Source: Duganella sp. 1411 (GTDB lineage Bacteria > Pseudomonadota > Gammaproteobacteria > Burkholderiales > Burkholderiaceae_D). Taken from it: a DNA stretch of 64,000 bases. The position numbers were made by a program, and so were the translations under genes. The notes beneath the pieces are model-generated. The model was not told where the DNA came from, ran no database searches, and worked only from the letters and a program-made list of their open reading frames with translations. The stretch's first letter is position 1; every line of letters starts with the position of its first letter. Positions 1-8,887 of the stretch are shown here, in pieces. The stretch is taken from the NCBI RefSeq assembly GCF_017833525.1, contig NZ_JAFICD010000007.1:124001-188000 (forward strand). Reading direction: 5' to 3'.

Positions 1-431
1 TGGCGCGCAAGGACGGCCGGGCCGTGGCCGCGCTGCACGTGGGCTGGCGCGGCGCCTACGAAGACATCATCGGCCGCTTCGCCGAGCTGCTGGCGGCGCG
101 CGGCGACAACGCCGGCGACTGGCTGGCCGCGACCGGGCCGGCGGCCGGCCCATGCTGCTACCAGGTGTCGCCCGAACTGATCGCGCAGTTCGGCGAGCGC
201 TACCCGATGCCGCCGCGCGTGATCGCCTCCGAGGCGGGCAAGCTGAACCTGGCCGGCATCGCCGGCTGGCAACTCGAGCGCGCCGGCTTCGCCACTGTCT
301 CCGCCGCGCCGGAATGCACGATGTGCCATCCCGGCGACGGCGGCTTCGCCTATCACAGCTACCGGCGTGACCGCGCAACGCGCACGCCGATCAAGGACGT
401 CCAATGGTCGGTTATCACCATCTCGCACTAA
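1..431 (+). CDS. pgeF: PgeF/YfiH family purine nucleoside phosphorylase (laccase domain), 3' part
   Basis: The gene enters from the left edge, reading in the frame of base 3, and ends at TAA 429-431. The visible part carries the family signatures: HVGWRG with a metal-binding His, a GPCCYQV segment with the metal Cys, and a terminal CTMCHP...YHSYRRD block. Proteins of this family (multi-copper polyphenol oxidoreductase fold) are now assigned purine nucleoside phosphorylase/adenosine deaminase activity in the cytoplasm and were earlier linked to peptidoglycan editing. About 140 residues are visible, roughly the carboxy-terminal half. The 3' end overlaps the next gene by 28 bases, so the two are probably co-transcribed. 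The amino-terminal part lies outside the window. Confidence 0.9.
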   Translation, partial: ARKDGRAVAALHVGWRGAYEDIIGRFAELLAARGDNAGDWLAATGPAAGPCCYQVSPELIAQFGERYPMPPRVIASEAGKLNLAGIAGWQLERAGFATVSAAPECTMCHPGDGGFAYHSYRRDRATRTPIKDVQWSVITISH

Positions 432-1171
432 ACCTCGCCGTCGCGCTGGCGGCCGCCTCCGGCCTGGCCGCCTCGGCCGCCACGCTTGATCTGACCCTGC
501 AGGACCAGGCGCGGCAGCGCGCGGTGCCGGTCGAACTATCGTTCCCGGCAGCGCCGTGCACGACGGCGCCGTGCCCGGTCGCGCTGCTCAGCGGCGGCTA
601 CGGCAACGGCCACAAGGAATACCGCTTCCTGGTCGAAGAGCTCAACCGCTCCGGCTGGCTGGTGGTCAGCGTCGAGCATCAATTGCCGACCGACGCCAAG
701 CTCGACAGAAATGGCGACATCGCCGCGCAGCTGAAGCCGATGCGGCGCCGGGGCGTGGCCAATCTGCACTTCGTACAAGAAACGCTGAGCAAATCGCATC
801 CCGGCTACGACTGGCGCCACGTGACCTTGATCGGCCACTCGCTGGGCGGCGACATTTCCGCCGATCGCGCCAGCGAGGGCGACGCCACGATCACGCGCCT
901 GATCACCTTGGACAACCGCCGCGCCGCGCTGCCGCGTTCGGCGATGGTCAAGGTGCTATCGATCCGCGCCGGCGACACACAGGCCGACCCGGGCGTGCTG
1001 CCGGACGCGCAAGAGCAAAAGCAACATTGCGCCTGCATCGTCAAGCTGCCCGGCGCCAAGCACAACGACATGTACGACGGCGGCGGCGCCGAGCTCAAGG
1101 CGGCCATCAACCGCGTCATCCATGCGTTCCTCACCAAAGGCGCGTGCGAGGCGCCCCCGGCGGGCGGCTGA
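404..1171 (+). CDS. secreted alpha/beta hydrolase
   Basis: A 255-residue protein with a likely signal peptide at residues 1-25 (hydrophobic stretch ending SAATLDL). The GHSLGG nucleophile elbow near residue 145 marks an alpha/beta hydrolase, and a late His in GAKHNDMYDG is a good catalytic-triad candidate. Four Cys fall in CTTAPC and CAC plus one near the end, compatible with disulfides in an exported enzyme. The substrate cannot be read; platelet-activating-factor-acetylhydrolase-like or other esterase is possible. The start at 404 overlaps the end of pgeF by 28 bases and is the only start that preserves the signal peptide. Confidence 0.75.
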   Translation: MVGYHHLALNLAVALAAASGLAASAATLDLTLQDQARQRAVPVELSFPAAPCTTAPCPVALLSGGYGNGHKEYRFLVEELNRSGWLVVSVEHQLPTDAKLDRNGDIAAQLKPMRRRGVANLHFVQETLSKSHPGYDWRHVTLIGHSLGGDISADRASEGDATITRLITLDNRRAALPRSAMVKVLSIRAGDTQADPGVLPDAQEQKQHCACIVKLPGAKHNDMYDGGGAELKAAINRVIHAFLTKGACEAPPAGG

Positions 1172-1182
1172 CGCGAGCAACT

Positions 1183-1209
1183 CCGGGGTCAGGTCCACCA
1201 TTTCTACAC
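1183..1209. repeat. 27-bp dispersed repeat, copy 1
   Basis: The sequence beginning CCGGGGTCAGGTCCACC and ending TTTCTACAC recurs, perfectly but inverted, at 57715-57741. Related shorter versions occur at 53291 and in both arms of the element at 32745-32836. Each copy sits just past the end of a gene. It resembles the ends of REP-type elements mobilised by RAYT transposases in related bacteria (family assignment inferred). Confidence 0.7.
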
Positions 1210-1239
1210 GGGCTGGTCTGTATGCGGGTAAATCGTTGC

Positions 1240-1536
1240 CTACGCGGCGTCTATTCGCCTAGGCAACGCAAAAGGTCGAACCGAATTCGGATCGACCTTT
1301 TTTCTTGCCTGCATCAAGCTATGTTCGGCCTGCATCGTCATCCACGATGCGGCGGACCGATCAAACGCCAGTTCAAGACGCACCGCCATCTCCGCTGTCA
1401 GTTCCTTTTCTTCCGCCAGCAATCGCTTAACGTCCAACAACGGCAAGCCTAGTCGCTCCGCCAACTCGTCCAAACTAATCCCATGCGGTTCGACGTAGGA
1501 CAGAGAGAGATACTCCCCCGGGTGCATCGTCATCAC
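1240..1536 (-). CDS. higA: HigA-type antitoxin (HTH XRE family)
   Basis: A 98-residue DNA-binding protein. It opens with MHPGEYL and has the HigA layout of a five-helix Xre domain: ISLDELAERLGLP followed by a recognition helix and the ELTAEMAVRLELAF segment. A GGAGG ribosome site lies eight bases before the first ATG at 1536. It would repress its own promoter and neutralise a RelE/HigB-fold mRNA interferase. The nearest toxin-like gene lies head to head on the opposite strand starting at 1620, instead of in the usual toxin-first co-directional operon, so the partner assignment is inferred from proximity. Confidence 0.75.
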   Translation of the reverse strand: MMTMHPGEYLSLSYVEPHGISLDELAERLGLPLLDVKRLLAEEKELTAEMAVRLELAFDRSAASWMTMQAEHSLMQARKKVDPNSVRPFALPRRIDAA

Positions 1537-1619
1537 AGTAGCCTCCAGCGCTGATCGAATTGTCTTTCTTCATGGTAGGAGCAAACCCACACACCGTCTA
1601 CCGCACTCAGGGTGCTGTC

Positions 1620-2033
1620 ATGAGTTTTCAGGCGAAGGAAATTCTGCATAAAGGCTTGCAGCGTTTTTGGAACTCGGGTGGTAAAGATCTCAGCGGGATC
1701 TCCCCCTCTTGGGCCAGGGTTCTTCGTGCAATTCTGGTGCATCTCGACACGGCGCGAAGTCTCGACGATATACGCGGCGGGTTGGGCTTGTTGAAAAACG
1801 TCAAGCAGCTCAGCGGTCATGCCTGTCGCTACAGTATTGAGGTCAACGCCAACTGGCGCATCACCTTCGACTGTCCCGATCCCCAAAACGGGATCATCTA
1901 CAATCTTATCTCGAAGATCTGCATCGTCCCGGAGGCGCGAAGCGGCGATGAGCCGCCGGCGGAGCCTGGCGGATTACGCTGCGCTAATCCGCCCTACGTG
2001 TCTGCCCGGTTTGTCTATGCTGATGGCCAATAA
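1620..2033 (+). pseudogene. higB: HigB-type toxin gene, apparently frameshifted near its 3' end
   Basis: Residues encoded from ATG 1620 match the HigB/RelE killer fold: LHKGLQRFWNSG, then YSIEVNANWRITF. After that the reading frame loses the family ending. In the neighbouring frame, bases 1910-1924 encode LEDLH, the usual HigB finish (LEDYH-like). Restoring one base between 1907 and 1908 would give YNLDLEDLH followed by a stop at 1949-1951. As it stands the frame continues through a REP half-element to TAA 2031-2033, adding a foreign tail. An in-frame ATG at 1560 exists but precedes the homologous region. Either the toxin is inactivated or the base is a sequencing error. Confidence 0.65.
1948..2000. 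repeat. REP half-element
   Basis: Matches the right half of the full palindrome at 8738-8835: a GAGCCGCC...GGAGC stretch, then GGCGGATTACGCTGCG and CTAATCCGCCCTACGTG. It abuts the expected stop of the HigB-like gene and is read through in the present frame. Confidence 0.75.
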
Positions 2034-2070
2034 AAAAGCGGACGACGCCTTCGCGTGGTCCGCTTGTTTT
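2032..2070. terminator. bidirectional intrinsic terminator for purM and the toxin gene
   Basis: Seven-base arms AGCGGAC (2037-2043) and GTCCGCT (2058-2064) are flanked by a run of six A on the left and TGTTTT on the right. Read on the minus strand the stem is followed by TTTTTT, giving a good purM terminator. In the other direction it is weaker. Confidence 0.75.
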
Positions 2071-2084
2071 GCGTGCGTGTACAG

Positions 2085-3128
<1,044 letters not shown>

Positions 3129-3309
3129 GGTGTATTTCGCAGCGGAGGCGGTAAAATAGAAGGCGGAGACCGTTTCGTAACAAAATCGCACGTTTTCAGC
3201 GCTTTTCTGCACAAATCCACGCAAATAAGCCTGCGCGAACCCGGTCAATCCGCTATTTTATCAAAATGCCTCGTCCACCTGCCGTTTTTAACCATCTAAA
3301 TCACTTTCC

Positions 3310-4392
3310 ATGCCATTTCCCCTCTCGGTAGAGCAAAAGCAAACGGCATTCTGGGTAGCGGTGTGGGCGGCATTCTTCTTCCTCCTCTTCATGTTGGGGC
3401 CGGTGCTGACGCCGTTCGTGGCCGCCGCCATCCTGGCCTACGCGCTCAACCCGGCCGCCGACCGCCTCGACCGCCTGCGCCTGCGCCACCTGCGCCTGCC
3501 GCGCGCGCTGTCGGTGCTGATCGTGGTGACGCTGTTTTGCGCCGCCCTGCTGGCGCTGGTGCTGATCGTGGTGCCGGTGCTGCAAAAGGAAATCCCGCTG
3601 CTGCGCGAGCAAATCCCCACCTTCCTGGCGCGCGCCAACGACACGCTCGCCCCCAAGTTGCAGGACATGGGCGTCAAGGTGCGGCTCGACAGCGCCGGCA
3701 TCCGCAAGCTCGTCTCCCAGCAGATGGCCACCAGCGGCGACGAGATCTGGGGCGCGGTGCTCAATTCGGCCCGCATCGGCGGCACGGCCGTGCTCGGCTG
3801 GCTGGCCACGGTCTTCCTGATACCGGTGGTGCTGTTCTACCTGCTGCTGGACTGGCCGGCCATGCTGGGCCGGGTGGCCGGCGCCGTGCCGCGCCGCTGG
3901 ATCGCGCCGACGCTGACGATGGCGCGCGAGGTCGACGGCCTGCTGGCCCAGTACCTGCGCGGCCAGCTGCTGGTGATGCTGGTGCTGGCGGCCTACTATT
4001 CGGCGGCGCTGGCCATCGCCGGCTTCGACGTAGCGTTGCCCGTGGGCATCATCACCGGCCTGCTGGTGTTCATCCCCTACCTGGGCTTCACCATCGGCCT
4101 GGTGCTGGCGATGATCTCGGCGGTGCTGCAGTTTGCCGATTTCAGCGGCCTGATCGCCGTGGCCGTCATCTACGGCTTCGGCCAGCTGCTCGAGGGCTTC
4201 GTGCTCACGCCGCGCCTGGTGGGCGAGCGCATCGGCCTCAATCCGCTGACGGTGATCTTCGCGCTGATGGCCTTTGGCCAGCTGTTCGGCTTTGTCGGCG
4301 TGCTGCTGGCGCTGCCCGCCTCGGCCATCCTGATGGTGGCATTTCGACATCTGCGCCGCCACTACCTGGGCAGCACCTTCTATAATGCGTGA
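3310..4392 (+). CDS. perM: AI-2E family transporter (PerM-like permease)
   Basis: A 360-residue integral membrane protein with paired hydrophobic segments near residues 15-50 and 70-95, a hydrophilic loop to about 150, then several helices to the end. This is the AI-2E/YdgG/PerM layout. The family includes autoinducer-2 exporters and Na+/H+ antiporters, so the substrate is not set by sequence alone. It is the first gene of the forward block with hda, and lies 181 bases from the divergent purM start. A TATAAT at 4380-4385 in its last codons could serve as the -10 of hda. Confidence 0.85.
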   Translation: MPFPLSVEQKQTAFWVAVWAAFFFLLFMLGPVLTPFVAAAILAYALNPAADRLDRLRLRHLRLPRALSVLIVVTLFCAALLALVLIVVPVLQKEIPLLREQIPTFLARANDTLAPKLQDMGVKVRLDSAGIRKLVSQQMATSGDEIWGAVLNSARIGGTAVLGWLATVFLIPVVLFYLLLDWPAMLGRVAGAVPRRWIAPTLTMAREVDGLLAQYLRGQLLVMLVLAAYYSAALAIAGFDVALPVGIITGLLVFIPYLGFTIGLVLAMISAVLQFADFSGLIAVAVIYGFGQLLEGFVLTPRLVGERIGLNPLTVIFALMAFGQLFGFVGVLLALPASAILMVAFRHLRRHYLGSTFYNA

Positions 4393-4440
4393 TGTAATCA
4401 AGAAAAACGTCATGCAAACGATCAAACCAAGGCGAACGCC

Positions 4441-5127
4441 ATGAAACAACTGGTGCTCGATTTAGGCGCGGACCAGGCGCACAGCCTCGCATCGTTCGAG
4501 GTGGGACAGAACGCCGAGGCGGCGGCGCTGATGGCGCAATTCGCCGACCGCAGCTCGCGCGAGCACTTCGCCTACCTGTGGGGCCTGGGCGGCGTCGGCA
4601 AGACCCACCTGCTCAAGGCGCTGGCCAGCGCCGGCGGCGAGGACGAGCAGCGGCGCGCGCGCTACATCTCGCCGTTCTCGATCGAATCCGAATTCCAGTA
4701 TTCGCCGGAGGTGGACCTGTACCTGCTCGACGACTGCGAAAAACTGTCGCCGGTGGCGCAGATCGACGCCTTCGCGCTGTTTAACGAGATCCGCGCCAAC
4801 AATGCCTTCATGGTCTGCAGCGGCGCCGTCGCCCCGGCCGTGCTGCCGGTGCGCGAGGACCTGCGCACCCGCATGGGCTGGGGCCTGATCTACCAGATCC
4901 ACGGCCTGACCGACGACGAGAAGGTGGCCGCGCTGGGCGCCGCCGCCACCGCCCGCGGCTTGACGCTGTCGCCCGGCGTGATACCCTACCTGCTGTCCCA
5001 CTTCCAGCGCGACATGCGATCGTTATCGACGATGCTCGACTCGCTGGACCAGTATTCCCTTGAAACCCAACGCCCGATCACCCTGCCGCTGTTGCGCGAG
5101 TGGTTGCAGGCGGAAGCGAAAGAATGA
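4441..5127 (+). CDS. hda: DnaA regulatory inactivator Hda
   Basis: A 228-residue AAA+ protein related to the ATPase domain of DnaA. Residues 2-8 (KQLVLDL) fit the beta-clamp binding motif found at the amino end of Hda. The Walker A loop GLGGVGKTH is at 48-56 and Walker B lies in DLYLLDDCE. It lacks the DnaA DNA-binding domain, as expected. Hda with the loaded clamp stimulates ATP hydrolysis by DnaA and prevents re-initiation. It sits between perM and a HAD hydrolase, a common betaproteobacterial order. Confidence 0.9.
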   Translation: MKQLVLDLGADQAHSLASFEVGQNAEAAALMAQFADRSSREHFAYLWGLGGVGKTHLLKALASAGGEDEQRRARYISPFSIESEFQYSPEVDLYLLDDCEKLSPVAQIDAFALFNEIRANNAFMVCSGAVAPAVLPVREDLRTRMGWGLIYQIHGLTDDEKVAALGAAATARGLTLSPGVIPYLLSHFQRDMRSLSTMLDSLDQYSLETQRPITLPLLREWLQAEAKE

Positions 5128-5137
5128 CGAATCCCGC

Positions 5138-5809
5138 ATGAAGCTTGCATTATTTGACCTGGACCACACGCTGCTGCCGATCGACTCCGACCACGAGTGG
5201 GGTCAGTTTTTGGTGCGCATCGGCGCCGTGGACGCGGCCACCTTCGCGCGCCGCAACGACGATTTCTTCGCCCAGTACCAGGCCGGCACGCTCGACCCGG
5301 TCGAGTACCTGGAGTTCGCGCTGGGCACCCTGTCCGGCTTCCCGCGCGCCGAACTGGCGCGGATGCAGGCGCAGTTCATGGCCGAGGTGATCGCGCCGGC
5401 GATCCGCCCGGCCGCGCTGGCGCTGCTCAAAAAGCACCAGGACGCCGGCGACCTGGTGGCCATCGTCACGGCCACCAACCACTTCGTGACCGCGCCGATC
5501 GCCAAGGCGCTGGGCGTGGAGCACCTGATCGCGGCCATGCCGGAGCTCGACGCCGACGGCAACGTCACCGGCCGCCTGCTCGGCACCCCGACCCAGGGCG
5601 CCGGCAAGATCGTCCACACCAAGGCCTGGCTGGAAAAGATGGGCAAAACGCTGGAGGACTTCGACACCGTCTACTTCTACAGCGATTCGCACAACGACCT
5701 GCCGCTGATGTCGATCGTCTCGCACCCGATCGCGACCAACCCGAACGCCACCCTGAAAACGCACGCCACCGCTCAAGGCTGGGCATTAATTGACCTATTC
5801 AATGATTAA
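5138..5809 (+). CDS. HAD-IB family hydrolase (SerB-like phosphatase)
   Basis: A 223-residue phosphatase starting MKLALFDLDHTLL, where DLDHT is HAD motif I. Motif II is in AIVTATN, the lysine of motif III in the KIVHTKAW region, and motif IV in FYSDSHNDLPLM. The DSHNDLPLM pattern and the length point to HAD subfamily IB, as in phosphoserine-phosphatase-like enzymes; the substrate is not known. ATG 5138 is preferred because it places motif I at residue 7; an earlier in-frame ATG at 5060 lies inside hda and adds unrelated residues. It overlaps pcnB by 8 bases. Confidence 0.85.
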   Translation: MKLALFDLDHTLLPIDSDHEWGQFLVRIGAVDAATFARRNDDFFAQYQAGTLDPVEYLEFALGTLSGFPRAELARMQAQFMAEVIAPAIRPAALALLKKHQDAGDLVAIVTATNHFVTAPIAKALGVEHLIAAMPELDADGNVTGRLLGTPTQGAGKIVHTKAWLEKMGKTLEDFDTVYFYSDSHNDLPLMSIVSHPIATNPNATLKTHATAQGWALIDLFND

Positions 5810-7217
5810 GAAACTGATCCGAAAAATCCTCGGCACCAAAGACAAGAGCGCCAAGGCCCGCGACACCAACACGCCGGTGATACTCGGCCCGGACGCCCAC
5901 GGCATCGATCCCAAGCTGCTGTCGTCGAACGCGGTGCGCGTCACCAGCACCTTGCAGGAGGCCGGCTTCGAGGCGTTCGTCGTCGGCGGCGCCGTGCGCG
6001 ACCTGCTGCTGGGCGTGAAACCGAAAGACTTCGACATCGCCACCAACGCCACGCCGGAGCAGGTGCGCAAGCTGTTCCGGCGCGCCTTCATCATCGGCAA
6101 GCGCTTCCAGATCGTGCACGTGATGTTCGGCCAGGACCTGCTGGAGGTGACCACCTTCCGCGGCACGGCGCTCGACAACGCGCCCAAGGACGACCATGGC
6201 CGCGTCCTGCGCGACAACACCTTCGGCTCGCAGGCGGAGGACGCGGTGCGGCGCGACTTCACCATCAACGCCATGTACTACAACCCGGCCAACCAGCAGG
6301 TGTGGGACTACCACGGCGGCATCGAGGACATCCGCGCCAAGACGCTGCGCATCATCGGCCAGCCGGAAGCGCGCTACCGCGAAGACCCGGTGCGCATGCT
6401 GCGCGTGGTGCGCTTCGCCGCCAAGCTCAAATTCACCATCGAGTCGGTCACCGCCGCGCCGATCCCGGTGATGGCGTCGCTGATCGACAACGTGCCGCCG
6501 GCGCGCGTGTTCGACGAGATGCTCAAGCTGCTCATGAGCGGCCAGGCGCTGGCCTGCCTGCAGCAGCTGCGCAAGGAGGGCCTGCACCACGGCCTGCTGC
6601 CGCTGCTCGACGTGGTGCTGGAGCAGCCGCTCGGCTTTAAGTTTGTCACGTTGGCGCTCGACTCGACCGACGCCCGCATCGCCGCCGGCAAGACGGTGTC
6701 GCCCGGCTTCCTGTTCGCGTCGCTGCTGTGGCACCAGGTGCTGGAGAAGTGGACCGCCTACCGCGCCGCCGGCGAGCAGACCATCCCGGCGCTGCACCTG
6801 GCGGCCGACGACGTGCTCGATTCGCAGACCGAGAAGCTGGCCTTGCAGCGCAAGATCGGCACCGACATGCGCGACATCTGGTCGATGCAGCCGCGCTTCG
6901 AGCGCCGCACCGGCAAGTCGCCGTACAAGCTGCTGGAACACCTGCGCTTCCGCGCCGGCTACGACTTCCTGCTGCTGCGCTGCGCCTCCGGCGAGATCGA
7001 CGCCGAACTTGGCGAATGGTGGACCGCCTTCTACGAGGGCGACGAAGCCACCCGCGAGGACTTGATCGCGACGGCCGGCCAGTCGTCCTCCGGCCAAGGC
7101 GCCGCCGGCGCCAAACGCAAGCGCGCACCGCGCCGCGGCGGCCGCAGCAAAGGCCCCGCTTCGGCGGCCGAAGGCGGCGCACCGGGCGCCAGCAGCGCCG
7201 GCGGCACCGGCGAGTAA
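5802..7217 (+). CDS. pcnB: poly(A) polymerase I
   Basis: A 471-residue class II nucleotidyltransferase. The catalytic block FVVGGAVRDLLLGVKPKDFD (about residues 49-68) is diagnostic, with KDFDIATNATPEQV and the RRDFTINAMYY and YREDPVRMLR segments following. The tail from about residue 425 is low-complexity and basic (KRKRAPRRGGRSKG), typical of PcnB and likely RNA-binding. It adds poly(A) to RNA 3' ends, promoting decay, and controls ColE1-type copy number. CCA-adding enzymes share the head domain, but this tail and the pcnB-folK-panB order favour poly(A) polymerase. ATG 5802 is chosen over TTG 5790; neither has a clear ribosome site, suggesting coupling to the HAD gene. Confidence 0.9.
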   Translation: MIKKLIRKILGTKDKSAKARDTNTPVILGPDAHGIDPKLLSSNAVRVTSTLQEAGFEAFVVGGAVRDLLLGVKPKDFDIATNATPEQVRKLFRRAFIIGKRFQIVHVMFGQDLLEVTTFRGTALDNAPKDDHGRVLRDNTFGSQAEDAVRRDFTINAMYYNPANQQVWDYHGGIEDIRAKTLRIIGQPEARYREDPVRMLRVVRFAAKLKFTIESVTAAPIPVMASLIDNVPPARVFDEMLKLLMSGQALACLQQLRKEGLHHGLLPLLDVVLEQPLGFKFVTLALDSTDARIAAGKTVSPGFLFASLLWHQVLEKWTAYRAAGEQTIPALHLAADDVLDSQTEKLALQRKIGTDMRDIWSMQPRFERRTGKSPYKLLEHLRFRAGYDFLLLRCASGEIDAELGEWWTAFYEGDEATREDLIATAGQSSSGQGAAGAKRKRAPRRGGRSKGPASAAEGGAPGASSAGGTGE

Positions 7218-7243
7218 GCCACACGCGCGCCAGGAGCATCGAC

Positions 7244-7759
7244 GTGAGCATCATCGGCAAGAAGGATGAAGGCGGCTTCGCCTTCACCCTCGCCTACATC
7301 GGCATCGGCGCCAACCTCGGCGACGCGCGCGCCAACGTCGCCGACGCCCTCGAGCGCCTGCAACGCCTGCCCGGCTGCACCCTGATGGCCGCGTCAAGCC
7401 TGTACCGCACCGCGCCGATCGACTCCAGCGGCGACGACTACATCAACGCCGTCGCCCGCGTCGCCACAACGCTGGACGCCGAAGCGCTGCTGCGCGCGCT
7501 GCACAACATCGAACAGGCGCACGGGCGCGAACGCCCCTACCGCAACGCCCCGCGCACCCTGGACCTCGACCTGCTGCTGTACGGCGACGCCGTCATCGCC
7601 AGCCCGACGTTGACGGTGCCGCACCCGCGCATGACCGAACGCGCCTTCGTGCTGGTGCCGCTGCTGGAACTGGCGCCGGCGATCCACATTCCGGGACGCG
7701 GCCCGGCGCGCGACTATGCGGCCGGCGTCGCCGGCCAGGGCATCGCCCCGGTCACCTGA
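7244..7759 (+). CDS. folK: 2-amino-4-hydroxy-6-hydroxymethyldihydropteridine pyrophosphokinase
   Basis: A 171-residue HPPK of folate synthesis, transferring pyrophosphate from ATP to 6-hydroxymethyl-dihydropterin. It shows YIGIGANLGDARAN near the start, SSLYRTAPI, the GRERPYRNAPRTLDLDLLLY signature and VPHPRMTERAFVLVPL. The GTG at 7244 is chosen because an AGGAG site lies about eight bases upstream and the length is normal; the frame is open much further upstream within pcnB. About 17 residues precede the first strand, slightly longer than usual. Confidence 0.93.
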   Translation: MSIIGKKDEGGFAFTLAYIGIGANLGDARANVADALERLQRLPGCTLMAASSLYRTAPIDSSGDDYINAVARVATTLDAEALLRALHNIEQAHGRERPYRNAPRTLDLDLLLYGDAVIASPTLTVPHPRMTERAFVLVPLLELAPAIHIPGRGPARDYAAGVAGQGIAPVT

Positions 7760-7770
7760 CTCCCCTGCAC

Positions 7771-7798
7771 GCGATAGCATTCAGGACTACACTATCGC
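7771..7798. other. short hairpin before panB
   Basis: GCGATAG (7771-7777) and CTATCGC (7792-7798) form a seven-base stem with a 14-base loop in the 68-base folK-panB gap. There is no U tract, so it could be an operator or mRNA structure as easily as a weak terminator. Confidence 0.35.
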
Positions 7799-7827
7799 GG
7801 TCTGATCTCACCTCTAAAGGAATCCCT

Positions 7828-8706
7828 ATGTCTGGTTATTTGCAAGGAAACGAACTGGCCGCGAGCCAAAAGCCCGCCGCCACCACCGCACCTGCACCGG
7901 CCAAAGCGGCCGCCACCAAGGCAGTCACCGTCCACACGCTGGCCAACCTGCGCTCGGCCGGTGAGAAAATCGCCATGCTGACGTGTTACGACGCCAGCTT
8001 CGCCTCGCTGATGGACCGCTGCGGCGTGGAGATGCTGCTGATCGGCGACTCGCTCGGCATGGTCTGCAACGGCCACCAATCGACGTTGCCGGTCACCGTC
8101 GCCGAGGTGGCGTACCACACGGCCTCGGTCGCGCGCGGCAGCAAGTCGGCGCTGATCGTCGCCGATCTGCCGTTCGGCGCCTACGGCACGCCGGAGACGG
8201 CGTACGCCAACTCGGTGCAGCTGATGCAGGCCGGCGCGCACATGGTCAAGCTGGAAGGCGGCGCCTGGCTGGCCGACACCGTGCGCTTTTTAACCGAGCG
8301 CGCGATTCCCGTCTGCGCGCACTTGGGGCTGACGCCGCAATCGGTGCACCAGCTGGGCGGCTACAAGGTGCAGGGCAAAACCACCGACAGCGCCGATTTG
8401 CTGAAGGCGGACGCGCTCAAGCTGCAGGCGGCGGGCGCCTCGGTGCTGGTGCTCGAAGCGATACCGTCGGCGCTGGGCAAAGAGGTGACCGACCTGCTGG
8501 CGATACCGACGATCGGCATCGGCGCGGGTCCGGACTGCTCCGGCCAGGTGCTGGTGATGCATGATTTGCTGGGTGTTTTCCCGGGCCGCAAAGCGCGCTT
8601 CGTGAAGAACTTCATGGAAGGCCAAACCAGCATCGACGCCGCCATCAGCGCATATGTGGCGGCGGTCAAGGGCGGCAGCTTCCCGGCGCTGGAACACTGC
8701 TTCTAA
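7828..8706 (+). CDS. panB: 3-methyl-2-oxobutanoate hydroxymethyltransferase
   Basis: A 292-residue enzyme that makes ketopantoate from alpha-ketoisovalerate and methylene-tetrahydrofolate, the first committed step to pantothenate and CoA. Family blocks include KIAMLTCYDASFASLMD, LIGDSLGMV, VADLPFG, AHMVKLEGG, PVCAHLGLTPQS and GIGAGPDCSGQVLV. The first 30 residues are an Ala/Lys/Pro-rich extension not usual in the family. An AAAGGA site precedes ATG 7828. No panC follows; the gene is followed by a REP palindrome. Confidence 0.95.
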   Translation: MSGYLQGNELAASQKPAATTAPAPAKAAATKAVTVHTLANLRSAGEKIAMLTCYDASFASLMDRCGVEMLLIGDSLGMVCNGHQSTLPVTVAEVAYHTASVARGSKSALIVADLPFGAYGTPETAYANSVQLMQAGAHMVKLEGGAWLADTVRFLTERAIPVCAHLGLTPQSVHQLGGYKVQGKTTDSADLLKADALKLQAAGASVLVLEAIPSALGKEVTDLLAIPTIGIGAGPDCSGQVLVMHDLLGVFPGRKARFVKNFMEGQTSIDAAISAYVAAVKGGSFPALEHCF

Positions 8707-8737
8707 GCCCTGCGCCGACGCGCGCGTCACGTTGTTC

Positions 8738-8835
8738 CACGTAGGGCGGATTAGGCGGGACGCCGTAATCCGCCATCTATGAGCCGCCGACGGAGCTTGG
8801 CGGATTACGCGCTGCGCGCTAATCCGCCCTACGTG
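8738..8835. repeat. full REP-type palindrome
   Basis: Outer 16-base arms CACGTAGGGCGGATTA (8738-8753) and TAATCCGCCCTACGTG (8820-8835) pair perfectly. Inside are two more GGCGGATTA/TAATCCGCC copies, giving a nested double hairpin. The same unit occurs at 53329-53414 and as a half at 1948-2000. It lies between panB and the convergent aminotransferase, where it may also stop transcription. Confidence 0.85.
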
Positions 8836-8887
8836 CATCCCGTGCATCCCGTGTTTCAGCGGTCAAAAATTGGCATAGCGTTCACGA

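Noticed and set aside
1533..1886. Minus-strand open frame ending exactly at the higA start
   Set aside because: It is antisense to a clear HigB-fold sequence on the plus strand and has no family resemblance itself.
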